This document shows, piece after piece, positions 1-5,841 of a stretch of 7,319 nucleotides of DNA. The notes under the pieces were generated by a model. That model was given only the letters and a program-made list of their open reading frames with translations. It searched no databases and was not told the DNA's origin. The stretch comes from Chloroflexota bacterium (lineage in GTDB: Bacteria > Chloroflexota > Dehalococcoidia > Lucifugimonadales > Lucifugimonadaceae): the NCBI GenBank assembly GCA_016189845.1, contig JACPRT010000175.1, positions 1 to 7,319 of the forward strand, written 5' to 3'. The position numbers and the translations under genes were made by a program. Within the stretch, counting starts at the first letter, position 1. Each line of letters begins with the position of its first letter.

Positions 1-1
1 C

Positions 2-1081
2 GGCCGTGGCCTTGCGCTGTTTGCCGGCGTCTGCGCGGCGTTCACGCTGGCCCTTGCATTGTCCACGTATACCGCCGCGCGACCCTGGCAGTTCGCCACC
101 GCTGGCGCCGCGACGCTCGCGTTGCTGGTCGTATCGCACCTGGTGCTCGGAGCGACGCCGGTCCGGACGAACAACCTGCTCCGGCGCATGCTCGCGCCAG
201 TGGCCAGACTTCTCGCCCTGTCAGTACGAATCCCGCCGATCGATCGCGTGATGAATCATGGCCTGCGACCAGCGGTCACCGCCGAATCTCCTGCCGGAGA
301 CGTGACCGCAGCTCTCGCGCAAGACCTCGAACGGCTCGAACGGACCAGCCTGGAGGGCGACAACGGCGAGCTGCGCATGATCAAAGCCGTGCTGAGCATG
401 GACACCGCCCGGGTGAGAGAGATCATGCGGCCGAGAGTCGACATGGTGACTGCGCGTGCCGACGCACGCCCCGAGCAGCTAACGAGGGTCATCAACGATC
501 GCGGGCACTCGAAAATCCCGATTTACGCCGAGACGATCGACGAGATCGTCGGGGTCGTATACGCCCGCGACCTTTTGCGGCTCCAGGACGGCGACGGCCA
601 GGGGCCGGCGACGGCCAGGGAGATCGCGCGCCCGGCGATCTTCGTGCCTGAGTCGCAACGTCTCGAGCAATTGCTGAGGGAGTTCCAGCGGCATCGGACC
701 GAGATTGCGATCGTTGTCGACGAATACGGCGGTGTGGCCGGCCTGGTGACTGTCCAGGACCTGATCGAAGAGATAGTCGGCGAACTCGTCGACGAGTTCG
801 ACCGCAATGAGCCCGATGTCGAGCGGATCAGCGAAGCCGAGGCCACGATGGACGCCCGCGTCCCGATCGACTCGCTCAACGACCTGTTCGGCGTCGCCAT
901 CACCGCGGAAGGCTTCGATACCGTGGGCGGGCTGGTCTACCGTGAGCTAGGAAAGATGCCGGTCGTGGGCGACACGGTCGATGTCCAGCGCCTCCGCATC
1001 GCGGTGGAATCGACGATGGGCCGGCGTATCCGGAGACTGCGAGTCAAGCGCATGCCGGAGATGTCCGACACCGCGGTATAA
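2..1081 (+). CDS. CorC/HlyC-family CBS-domain membrane protein (5' end outside window)
   Basis: The frame is open from the first complete codon at position 2, so the gene starts before the window. A TTG at 59 lies inside a hydrophobic stretch and is unlikely to be the true start. Seen: two hydrophobic segments (about nt 14-60 and 95-155), which I read as the end of the N-terminal DUF21/CNNM membrane domain; then a Bateman pair of CBS domains (about nt 410-590, beginning near RVREIMRPRVDMV, and about 630-790, with EIAIVVDEYGGVAGLVT); then a CorC_HlyC C-terminal domain (about 830-1060, with FDTVGGLVYRELGKMP). The family sits in the cytoplasmic membrane and is linked to Mg2+/Co2+ export or resistance; the old name 'hemolysin' is misleading. 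The CBS pair typically senses adenine nucleotides. Where the DUF21 domain usually has E-x-x-P-K, this protein seems to have GATPV, so its transport role is less certain than its family. It ends in TAA just before a strong hairpin. Confidence 0.85.
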   Translation, partial: GRGLALFAGVCAAFTLALALSTYTAARPWQFATAGAATLALLVVSHLVLGATPVRTNNLLRRMLAPVARLLALSVRIPPIDRVMNHGLRPAVTAESPAGDVTAALAQDLERLERTSLEGDNGELRMIKAVLSMDTARVREIMRPRVDMVTARADARPEQLTRVINDRGHSKIPIYAETIDEIVGVVYARDLLRLQDGDGQGPATAREIARPAIFVPESQRLEQLLREFQRHRTEIAIVVDEYGGVAGLVTVQDLIEEIVGELVDEFDRNEPDVERISEAEATMDARVPIDSLNDLFGVAITAEGFDTVGGLVYRELGKMPVVGDTVDVQRLRIAVESTMGRRIRRLRVKRMPEMSDTAV

Positions 1082-1086
1082 AGACC

Positions 1087-1118
1087 GAGGCCCCCCGGAT
1101 CGGCCGGGGGGCCTCTTG
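1087..1118. terminator. Bidirectional intrinsic terminator between convergent genes
   Basis: A perfect 12-bp stem, GAGGCCCCCCGG (1087-1098) and CCGGGGGGCCTC (1104-1115), encloses the 5-base loop ATCGG. It begins 5 bases after the stop codon of the CBS-domain gene and 24 bases beyond the stop of the convergent lipoprotein gene. The T tract is short on both sides (TTGCT on +, GGTCTTT on -), so termination rests mainly on the very stable stem. The position suits one shared terminator for both genes. Confidence 0.8.
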
Positions 1119-1139
1119 CTCATACCTGCGAACCGGAAC

Positions 1140-1799
1140 CTAGTTGGTGGTGTTCTTGTTCACCACGATCAGCGGGCCCTTCCCGATGCCGCCCTTGTCG
1201 CCGGTCGCTTTGACCGTGAGGACGTCGCCGGTCTTGACGCTCGACGGCAACTCGACGTTCTGGACCCAGAAGGCGCCACTCAGGTTGCCTTCGACGGCCG
1301 CGGCGGTGCTCAGGGTCGTGGACCCTGCGCCGCTTTCAATGGTCAGCGTGATCTTCTCGGCCGGCTGGAAGCCAGCGCCGGCGATGTCGACGGTCGTCTT
1401 GCCCGTCTTGATGTCGACGATGCCGACCGCGAACGTACCACTCGAGTCGTACACGAACACGACACCGGCCGCTCCGCCGGCCTTACCCTCGGGACCAGCA
1501 GCGCCGCGAGCGCCGACCTGGCCGGTCGAGCCACCCACACCCTGAGGCCCGGCAGCACCGGCAGGGCCGGTTGCGCCGGCAGGACCGACTGCGCCGGTTG
1601 CACCGGCAGAACCGACGGGACCAACAGGGCCGACAGGACCCGTTGGTCCGGCAGCACCTGTTCCGCCGGCAGGACCGGACGGACCCTGGGGTCCCTCTGG
1701 GCCCGCAGCGCCCTTACAGGCGACCACCAATGCCGCAATGAGCGCAAGCGTCAAGAGGACGATGAGAGCAGGAGCTCTTCCTCTTACCGAACGTGTCAT
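1140..1799 (-). CDS. Collagen-like repeat lipoprotein with C-terminal beta-rich domain
   Basis: This encodes 219 residues. The N-terminus is a lipoprotein signal peptide: Arg-rich n-region (MTRSVRGR), hydrophobic core (about residues 11-26), and lipobox VVAC with Cys28 as the lipidated residue. Residues 30-110 are 27 uninterrupted Gly-X-Y triplets, rich in GPA, GPV, GAT and GPQ, starting almost directly after Cys28. Residues about 112-219 form a compact domain with the pattern GAGFQPAEKITLTI...GAFWVQNVELP...GDVLTVKATG, which resembles the Ig-like or IPT-like beta domains repeated in secreted Chloroflexota proteins (from memory). The likely product is a membrane-anchored trimeric collagen-like stalk carrying a C-terminal head outside the cell. 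Its ligand and role (adhesion, envelope spacer) cannot be told from sequence. The ATG is supported by GGAGGA at 1809-1814 (minus strand), 9 bases upstream. The gene stands alone, convergent to the CBS-domain gene and divergent from rpsO. The triplets could make its length prone to variation between strains. Confidence 0.88.
   Translation of the reverse strand: MTRSVRGRAPALIVLLTLALIAALVVACKGAAGPEGPQGPSGPAGGTGAAGPTGPVGPVGPVGSAGATGAVGPAGATGPAGAAGPQGVGGSTGQVGARGAAGPEGKAGGAAGVVFVYDSSGTFAVGIVDIKTGKTTVDIAGAGFQPAEKITLTIESGAGSTTLSTAAAVEGNLSGAFWVQNVELPSSVKTGDVLTVKATGDKGGIGKGPLIVVNKNTTN
1470..1712 (-). repeat. Collagen-like Gly-X-Y coding repeat, 27 triplets
   Basis: This stretch encodes residues 30-110 of the lipoprotein, with Gly at every third residue from Gly30 to Gly108. 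At DNA level it is a degenerate 9-base-periodic tract (GGN CCN GNN and variants), not an exact tandem repeat. Third-position changes between units suggest selection on the protein pattern rather than recent duplication. X is most often Pro or Ala; Y is mostly Ala, Val, Thr, Gln or Pro. Confidence 0.9.
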
Positions 1800-1821
1800 C
1801 GAGCCCCGTCCTCCGTTCTAG

Positions 1822-1850
1822 TTTCTTGAAAGAATAAACCGCGGTGTCAA
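1822..1850 (-). promoter_or_regulatory. Possible sigma70-type promoter for the collagen-like lipoprotein gene
   Basis: Read on the minus strand, a perfect TTGACA (plus 1845-1850) lies about 45 bases upstream of the lipoprotein ATG. At a 17-base spacing the -10 position reads AAGAAA, which is poor, so only the -35 half is convincing. The location is right and the surrounding DNA is AT-richer than the genes. Confidence 0.3.
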
Positions 1851-1880
1851 AAAGAGCCGACGTTACGGTTGGGCAATCGC

Positions 1881-1906
1881 GCGCCACAGGCACAGTGCCA
1901 AGGCGC
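1881..1906. repeat. Nested inverted repeat in the divergent intergenic region (candidate operator)
   Basis: The outer arms GCGCC (1881-1885) and GGCGC (1902-1906) and the inner arms GGCAC (1889-1893) and GTGCC (1895-1899) share one centre at A1894, separated by ACA on the left and AA on the right. It lies upstream of both the lipoprotein gene (about 80 bases) and the rpsO promoter (about 100 bases), where a regulator-binding dyad for divergent genes would be expected. GC-rich DNA makes such dyads by chance, so the function is a guess. Confidence 0.3.
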
Positions 1907-2007
1907 ACAACGGCAGCCATCATATTCTTGGCTTTTCGAGACTGTCAAGGCAATTTGCTTTGTATTGGACTTGTTTTCTTCATCGTTTGAGCAGCACGGC
2001 GAAAAAA

Positions 2008-2036
2008 TGAAGACGTGGGAAGCAGGATGTTATACT
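2008..2036 (+). promoter_or_regulatory. Extended -10 promoter driving rpsO and the downstream cluster
   Basis: TATACT at 2031-2036 is preceded by TG at 2028-2029 with one base between, the extended -10 pattern. At 17-base spacing the -35 region reads TGAAGA (2008-2013), matching TTGACA at three of six positions, which is acceptable with an extended -10. Transcription would start near 2043, only about 15 bases before the GTG start of rpsO. No other promoter is evident ahead of pnp, dapB, asd or dapA. Confidence 0.6.
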
Positions 2037-2057
2037 CCGTCACTGGAATAACGAGAT

Positions 2058-2339
2058 GTGGAGACATCGAGGCACTTGGATCGCGAACACAAGAGCGCAG
2101 TCGTCGGTGAGAGCCGAATTCACGAGACCGACACCGGCTCAGTCGAGGTGCAGGTAAGCCTGCTGACCCGGCGAATTGCGGAACTAAGCGGGCATTTCAA
2201 GGTGCATCAGCACGACCACGCAGGCCGGCGAGGCCTGATGCGGCTGGTAGGCGAGCGCCGCAGGTTGCTCCAGTACCTCAGCCGCGAAGATGTCGGCCGG
2301 TACCGCACCCTGGTCGCCAGGCTCGGTCTTCGAAAGTAG
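2058..2339 (+). CDS. rpsO: 30S ribosomal protein S15
   Basis: This encodes a 93-residue protein; the family is usually about 89. S15 binds the central domain of 16S rRNA early in 30S assembly and contributes to an intersubunit bridge. Seen: DTGSVEVQVSLLTRRI at residues 25-40, GHFKVHQHDH at 45-54, RRGL and GERRRLLQYL, and the typical C-terminal end LVARLGLRK. The rRNA-contact His (His46) and Asp (Asp53) are present, but the usual Ser of the 'DHHSRRGL' motif is Gly56. The GTG start at 2058 has only a weak upstream GAG and leaves 24 residues before DTGS, against 20 in E. coli. A TTG at 2076 with GAGG four bases upstream would leave 18, so the exact start is open. It is the first gene of the rightward cluster and is followed at once by a terminator, then by pnp, a very widely conserved pair. 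Confidence 0.95.
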   Translation: METSRHLDREHKSAVVGESRIHETDTGSVEVQVSLLTRRIAELSGHFKVHQHDHAGRRGLMRLVGERRRLLQYLSREDVGRYRTLVARLGLRK

Positions 2340-2370
2340 CGCCCCGCCTCAGGGGCGCTTCCGTTTTTTT
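2338..2370 (+). terminator. Intrinsic terminator between rpsO and pnp
   Basis: The stem AGCGCCCC (2338-2345) pairs perfectly with GGGGCGCT (2352-2359) around the loop GCCTCA, and seven Ts follow at 2364-2370 after a short spacer. The left arm begins within the TAG stop of rpsO. As no promoter is evident between it and pnp, it probably works as a partial terminator, giving abundant rpsO mRNA and less read-through into pnp, as is known for rpsO-pnp in E. coli. Confidence 0.88.
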
Positions 2371-2376
2371 CATCCC

Positions 2377-2395
2377 CGCCGCGCGTCGCGCGGTG
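2377..2395 (+). promoter_or_regulatory. Leader hairpin upstream of pnp (candidate autoregulatory or processing site)
   Basis: CGCCGCGC (2377-2384) pairs with GCGCGGTG (2388-2395) around a GTC loop: 8 bp including one G-T wobble. It ends 28 bases before the pnp ATG and leaves the AAGGA ribosome-binding site (2410-2414) free. No T tract follows, so it is not a terminator. In E. coli a leader stem-loop cut by RNase III is the basis of PNPase autoregulation; this hairpin is much shorter, so the parallel is only one of position. Confidence 0.35.
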
Positions 2396-2423
2396 TGACT
2401 CAATTCCAGAAGGAAGTCGCTTC

Positions 2424-4853
2424 ATGGCCCAACCCCAAAAATACGAAATCGAGATCGCCGGCAAGAGTCTCCAGTTCGAGATTGGACGCGTCGCAAACCT
2501 GGCGGGCGGCTCGGTGACGGTTCGCCTCGGCGACACGGTAGTCCTCGTGACGGCCTGCGCCTCCAGGACGGCGAAGTCCGGCGCCGATTTCTTCCCGCTG
2601 ACGGTCGACGCGGAAGAACGCATGTACGCTGCAGGCAAGATACCGGGGAGCTTCTTCCGGCGCGAGGGCCGCCCGGGTACCGACGCCGTCCTGATGGCCC
2701 GCATGACCGACCGGCCGCTCCGGCCGCTCTTCCCCAAAGGTTTCTACAACGAAGTCCAGATCATTCAGACGATCCTCTCGGTCGACCACGAACACCAGCC
2801 AGACATAATCGGCATCATCGGCGCCTCTGCCGCTCTTACGATCTCGGACATCCCATTCGACGACCCCATCGGCGCCTGCCGGGTCGGATATGTCGATGGC
2901 CAGCTCGTCGTCAACCCGACCTACGAGCAGCTACAGGACAGCCAGCTGGACCTGATCGTCGCAGGCACGGGCGACGCCATCCTGATGGTCGAATCGGGCG
3001 CGAAGGAAGTGCCCGAGAGCGTGATCGTCGATGCCCTGCGACGCGCCCAGGAAGTCAACGGCACGGTCGTCGAAAAGATCCGCGAGATGCAGCGGGCGGT
3101 CGGAAAGACCAAGTGGACCGTGCCTGCAGACCAGTGGCACGATGCGGCGACCGCCGAAGCCCGGTCATTCCTGGGTAGCCGTATCGCAGAGGCCCTGAAG
3201 CTTCCAGGCGGCAAGCAGCAGCGCAACGACCGGATGCGGGAGCTCAAAAGCGAACTGATCGCAGCCTTCTCCGAGAAGCACGACCAGGCCATCCTGGGCG
3301 CAGTGTTTGACGACCTCGAGGGCGAGGCGGTCAGGGAGGCGATTCTGGCAGAGTCGCGGAGGCCCGACGGCAGGTCGCTCGACGAGCTCAGGCCACTTTC
3401 GTCGGAATTGAGCTTCCTCCCGAGGGCGCACGGGAGCGCCCTGTTCACGAGAGGGGAGACTCAGGTCCTCTCGGTCGTGACCCTCGGGTCCGTCGGGGAC
3501 CACCAGAAGATCGACTCGCTGAGCCCCGAGACCGAAAAATACTTCATGCACCACTACAACTTCCCCGGGTTTTCCACGGGCGAAGTGCGCCGGATGGGCA
3601 CGGGCCGTCGCGAAATCGGCCACGGAGCGCTCGCCGAGCGGGCCATCAAGCCGGTGCTTCCCGACATGGAAACGTTCCCGTACACGCTCCGCATCGTCTC
3701 CGATGTCCTGAGTTCGAACGGCAGCTCGTCGATGGCGAGCGTATGCGGCAGCTCCCTGGCGTTGATGGACGCCGGTGTCCCGATCAAGGCGCCGGTCGCA
3801 GGCATCGCTATGGGGCTCGTTACCGGTGGGAACGGACAGGCTGCGGTCCTGACCGACATCCAGGGCGCCGAGGACCACTCGGGCGACATGGACTTCAAGG
3901 TCGCAGGCACCGCCCAGGGCATCACGGCCCTGCAGATGGACATCAAGATCAAGGGCATCACGTACGCGGTCATGGACCGTGCGCTGGAACAGGCCAAACG
4001 CGCCCGGCTTCAGATTCTCGAGCACATGCGGCAGACGATCGAACAGCCGCGGGCGGAGCTGAGCAAGTTCGCCCCGCGGATGCTTAAGATCCAGATCCCG
4101 GTCGACAAGATCGGGAGCGTCATCGGTCCTGGCGGCAAGGTGATCCGCGGCATGATCGAACGATGGGGCGTTTCGATCGACATCGAGGACGATGGCAGCG
4201 TGGTCGTCGGGTCGACCGACCAGGAGTCGGCCGAGGCGGCGATAGCGCAGATACGCGCCATGACCAAGGAAATCGAAGTCGGCGAACGCTACCGCGGCAA
4301 GGTGACAAGGATCATGCCGTTCGGCGCCATGGTCGAGATACTGCCAGGCAAGGACGGCCTGGTGCACGCCAGCGAATTCTCCGAAGAGCGGGTCGACTCC
4401 CTGGAAAGGTTCGTGAAGATCGGCGACGAGCTCGACGTGGTGGTCGTGGAAATCGATCACCTGAACCGCGTGAACCTGTCCCTCAAAGCGGCACGCCAGG
4501 ATGGAACCGGCGCCGAGGGCGCCGGGGCGGGCGCGGAGCGGCCGGCGGCGGCGCCCTCGCAGCGCTACGATAGGCCGCGCGGAGGACGCGACCGCGGCGA
4601 CCGCGGCGGCGATCGCGGTGACCGCGGGGACGGGGGAGATCGTGGCGACCGAGGCGGCGATCGCGGCCCACGCCGGTACGGCGGTGGCGGTGGCCGCGAG
4701 GAAAGCAGATCGGAAGGCCACGGCGCGCCCAGGCCGCCCGACGGCGGAGAGAGCCGAGGCGAGGGCAGGTCCCGCCCGCCCCGGCGCCAGGTCGGCGGAT
4801 TCGGCGGCGGTCGTGAGCCAATGCGACCACCACGGCGCGAAGAGACCGAATAG
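2424..4853 (+). CDS. pnp: Polynucleotide phosphorylase with Arg/Gly-rich C-terminal tail
   Basis: This encodes an 809-residue protein, against about 700-715 usually. PNPase is a trimeric 3'-5' exoribonuclease that uses phosphate to release nucleoside diphosphates, and can also add tails. Domains in order: RNase PH-like domain 1 (about 5-140, with FFRREGRPG at 77-85), helical domain (about 145-305), RNase PH-like domain 2 (about 312-540), KH (about 556-615, GPGG at 568-571), S1 (about 620-690). The catalytic set is intact: Asp484, Asp490 and Lys492 in DHSGDMDFK match E. coli Asp486, Asp492 and Lys494. Residues 693-809 are a low-complexity tail with 26 Arg and 34 Gly, including DRGDRGG-type repeats. 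The ATG is supported by AAGGA at 2410-2414, 9 bases upstream. It follows rpsO and its terminator and precedes dapB by 26 bases. The core is certain; the tail looks disordered and RNA-binding. Confidence 0.98.
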   Translation: MAQPQKYEIEIAGKSLQFEIGRVANLAGGSVTVRLGDTVVLVTACASRTAKSGADFFPLTVDAEERMYAAGKIPGSFFRREGRPGTDAVLMARMTDRPLRPLFPKGFYNEVQIIQTILSVDHEHQPDIIGIIGASAALTISDIPFDDPIGACRVGYVDGQLVVNPTYEQLQDSQLDLIVAGTGDAILMVESGAKEVPESVIVDALRRAQEVNGTVVEKIREMQRAVGKTKWTVPADQWHDAATAEARSFLGSRIAEALKLPGGKQQRNDRMRELKSELIAAFSEKHDQAILGAVFDDLEGEAVREAILAESRRPDGRSLDELRPLSSELSFLPRAHGSALFTRGETQVLSVVTLGSVGDHQKIDSLSPETEKYFMHHYNFPGFSTGEVRRMGTGRREIGHGALAERAIKPVLPDMETFPYTLRIVSDVLSSNGSSSMASVCGSSLALMDAGVPIKAPVAGIAMGLVTGGNGQAAVLTDIQGAEDHSGDMDFKVAGTAQGITALQMDIKIKGITYAVMDRALEQAKRARLQILEHMRQTIEQPRAELSKFAPRMLKIQIPVDKIGSVIGPGGKVIRGMIERWGVSIDIEDDGSVVVGSTDQESAEAAIAQIRAMTKEIEVGERYRGKVTRIMPFGAMVEILPGKDGLVHASEFSEERVDSLERFVKIGDELDVVVVEIDHLNRVNLSLKAARQDGTGAEGAGAGAERPAAAPSQRYDRPRGGRDRGDRGGDRGDRGDGGDRGDRGGDRGPRRYGGGGGREESRSEGHGAPRPPDGGESRGEGRSRPPRRQVGGFGGGREPMRPPRREETE
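4578..4694 (+). repeat. RG/RGD-rich repeat region encoding part of the PNPase tail
   Basis: This encodes residues 719-757 of PNPase, starting at RGG and ending in five glycines. A 9-residue unit GGDRGDRG(D/G) occurs twice in a row (residues 728-736 and 737-745), followed by a partial copy DRG. The two DNA copies differ at synonymous positions (for example GATCGC against GATCGT, GACCGC against GACCGA), so the repeated peptide seems to be kept by selection rather than freshly duplicated. Confidence 0.85.
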
Positions 4854-4879
4854 GCGGCCAGGAAGCGGAGACGGCGGCT

Positions 4880-5692
4880 GTGGCGCAGATCAAAGTAGCA
4901 GTCAACGGTGCTCTGGGCCGGATGGGCATGACCGTCCTTGGCGCAGTTCGCGCCAACCCGGATACCGTCCCCGTGGGCGGTGTCGACGTGAAGGCGAAAT
5001 CGTCCTCGCTCCAGTTGCCAGACGGCTCGGGCAGCGTGCCCCTGTCGAACGACCTGACGGAGATCATCAAGTCGGCGCACCCGGACGTCGTCGTGGACTT
5101 CACGAACGGCGAAGGGGCGCTGACCACGGTGCGCAAGGCGGCGCCGGCCGGCGTACGGGTCGTGTCAGGGTCGACCGGCGTGACCATGCAGGCCCTGGAT
5201 GAGATCGGCGCGCTGGCCGCGCAGCACAGGGTTGGGGTCATCAGCGCATCCAACTTCGCGCTTGGCGCGGTCCTGCTGATGCATCTCGCCCGCATCGCGG
5301 CCCGCTATTTCAACTACGCCGACGTCGTCGAAACCCACCACGAGACCAAGATCGACTCCCCTTCGGGTACCGCGCTGTCGATCGCGCGGGCGATAGTCGA
5401 AGGTCACGGCGGGCCGCTTACCGTGAACGTTCCCGAAAAGGAAACGCTCGCGGGCACGCGCGGAGGAACCCACGAAGGCGTCAGCGTGCACAGCGCGCGC
5501 ATGCCAGGCCGTCTGGCCCGTCACGAAGTAACTTTTGGCACCCAGGGCCAGACCCTCGTGCTCATCCACGACACGATCAACCGCGACTGCTACATGCCCG
5601 GCGTGATGCTCGCGGTGAAACACGTCATGACCCTGCAGGGCCTGGTCGTAGGCCTCGACAACGTCATGGGGCTGTCGAAGCCGAAGCCCTAG
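4880..5692 (+). CDS. dapB: 4-hydroxy-tetrahydrodipicolinate reductase
   Basis: This encodes a 270-residue protein; the E. coli enzyme has 273. It reduces 4-hydroxy-tetrahydrodipicolinate with NAD(P)H to tetrahydrodipicolinate in the cytosolic diaminopimelate/lysine pathway. Seen: the N-terminal dinucleotide loop NGALGRMG (residues 9-16), VVVDFT, and the family signature ETHHETKIDSPSGTA (151-165), in which His153 and Lys157 match catalytic His159 and Lys163 of E. coli. The C-terminal substrate domain includes GGTHEGVSVHSARMPG and the HDTINRD segment. The usual APNF loop reads ASNF here. The start is GTG with GGAG at 4867-4870, 9 bases upstream. It begins 26 bases after the pnp stop with no terminator between, so it is probably co-transcribed with pnp. 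The product of dapA further right feeds this enzyme. Confidence 0.97.
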   Translation: MAQIKVAVNGALGRMGMTVLGAVRANPDTVPVGGVDVKAKSSSLQLPDGSGSVPLSNDLTEIIKSAHPDVVVDFTNGEGALTTVRKAAPAGVRVVSGSTGVTMQALDEIGALAAQHRVGVISASNFALGAVLLMHLARIAARYFNYADVVETHHETKIDSPSGTALSIARAIVEGHGGPLTVNVPEKETLAGTRGGTHEGVSVHSARMPGRLARHEVTFGTQGQTLVLIHDTINRDCYMPGVMLAVKHVMTLQGLVVGLDNVMGLSKPKP

Positions 5693-5841
5693 CCGCGCCC
5701 CGGCCTGCGCACCGGCGGGATGGGAAACGCGGCGTCCCCAACTCACGTGCCCTCACGCCAATGAGTCGCGCGCGTCGTAATGTGTAGTCGTTCGACCCAG
5801 GCGCTTCGACTGCACAGCGCGCCAAACGAAGGAAACCCGAG
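5693..5841 (+). other. dapB-asd intergenic gap without clear signals
   Basis: These 149 bases hold the asd ribosome-binding site at the far end. I see no T-tailed hairpin, no good -35/-10 pair and no lysine-riboswitch-like structure. A weak dyad CCGG (5700-5703)/CCGG (5712-5715) lacks a T tract. An 8-codon ATG frame (5761-5787) has no ribosome-binding site and no Lys codons, so it is unlikely to be a leader peptide. Confidence 0.5.

Noticed and set aside
1470..1712. CRISPR-like or tandem DNA repeat
   Set aside because: The periodicity is the 9-base Gly-X-Y coding pattern; there are no identical repeats with unique spacers.
981..1829. A 282-codon plus-strand frame opposite the collagen-like gene
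   Set aside because: Its Arg/Gly/Thr/Ala-rich repeats are the complement of the Gly-X-Y codons, and the minus frame has a signal peptide, lipobox and ribosome-binding site.
1821..1838. Small dyad TTCTT-GA-AAGAA near the lipoprotein gene start
   Set aside because: The arms are only 5 bases long and AT-rich, too short to support a regulatory claim.
3165..4721. A 518-codon open frame antisense to pnp
   Set aside because: It lies fully opposite an intact, conserved PNPase. Long antisense frames are expected in GC-rich DNA, and the peptide shows no recognisable domain.
4483..5295. A 270-codon minus frame across the pnp tail and dapB
   Set aside because: It crosses the end of pnp and the start of dapB, both well supported, and has no recognisable content.
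5761..5787. An 8-codon ATG frame upstream of asd as a leader peptide
   Set aside because: It has no ribosome-binding site, no Lys, Thr or Met codons beyond the start, and no attenuator hairpin follows.
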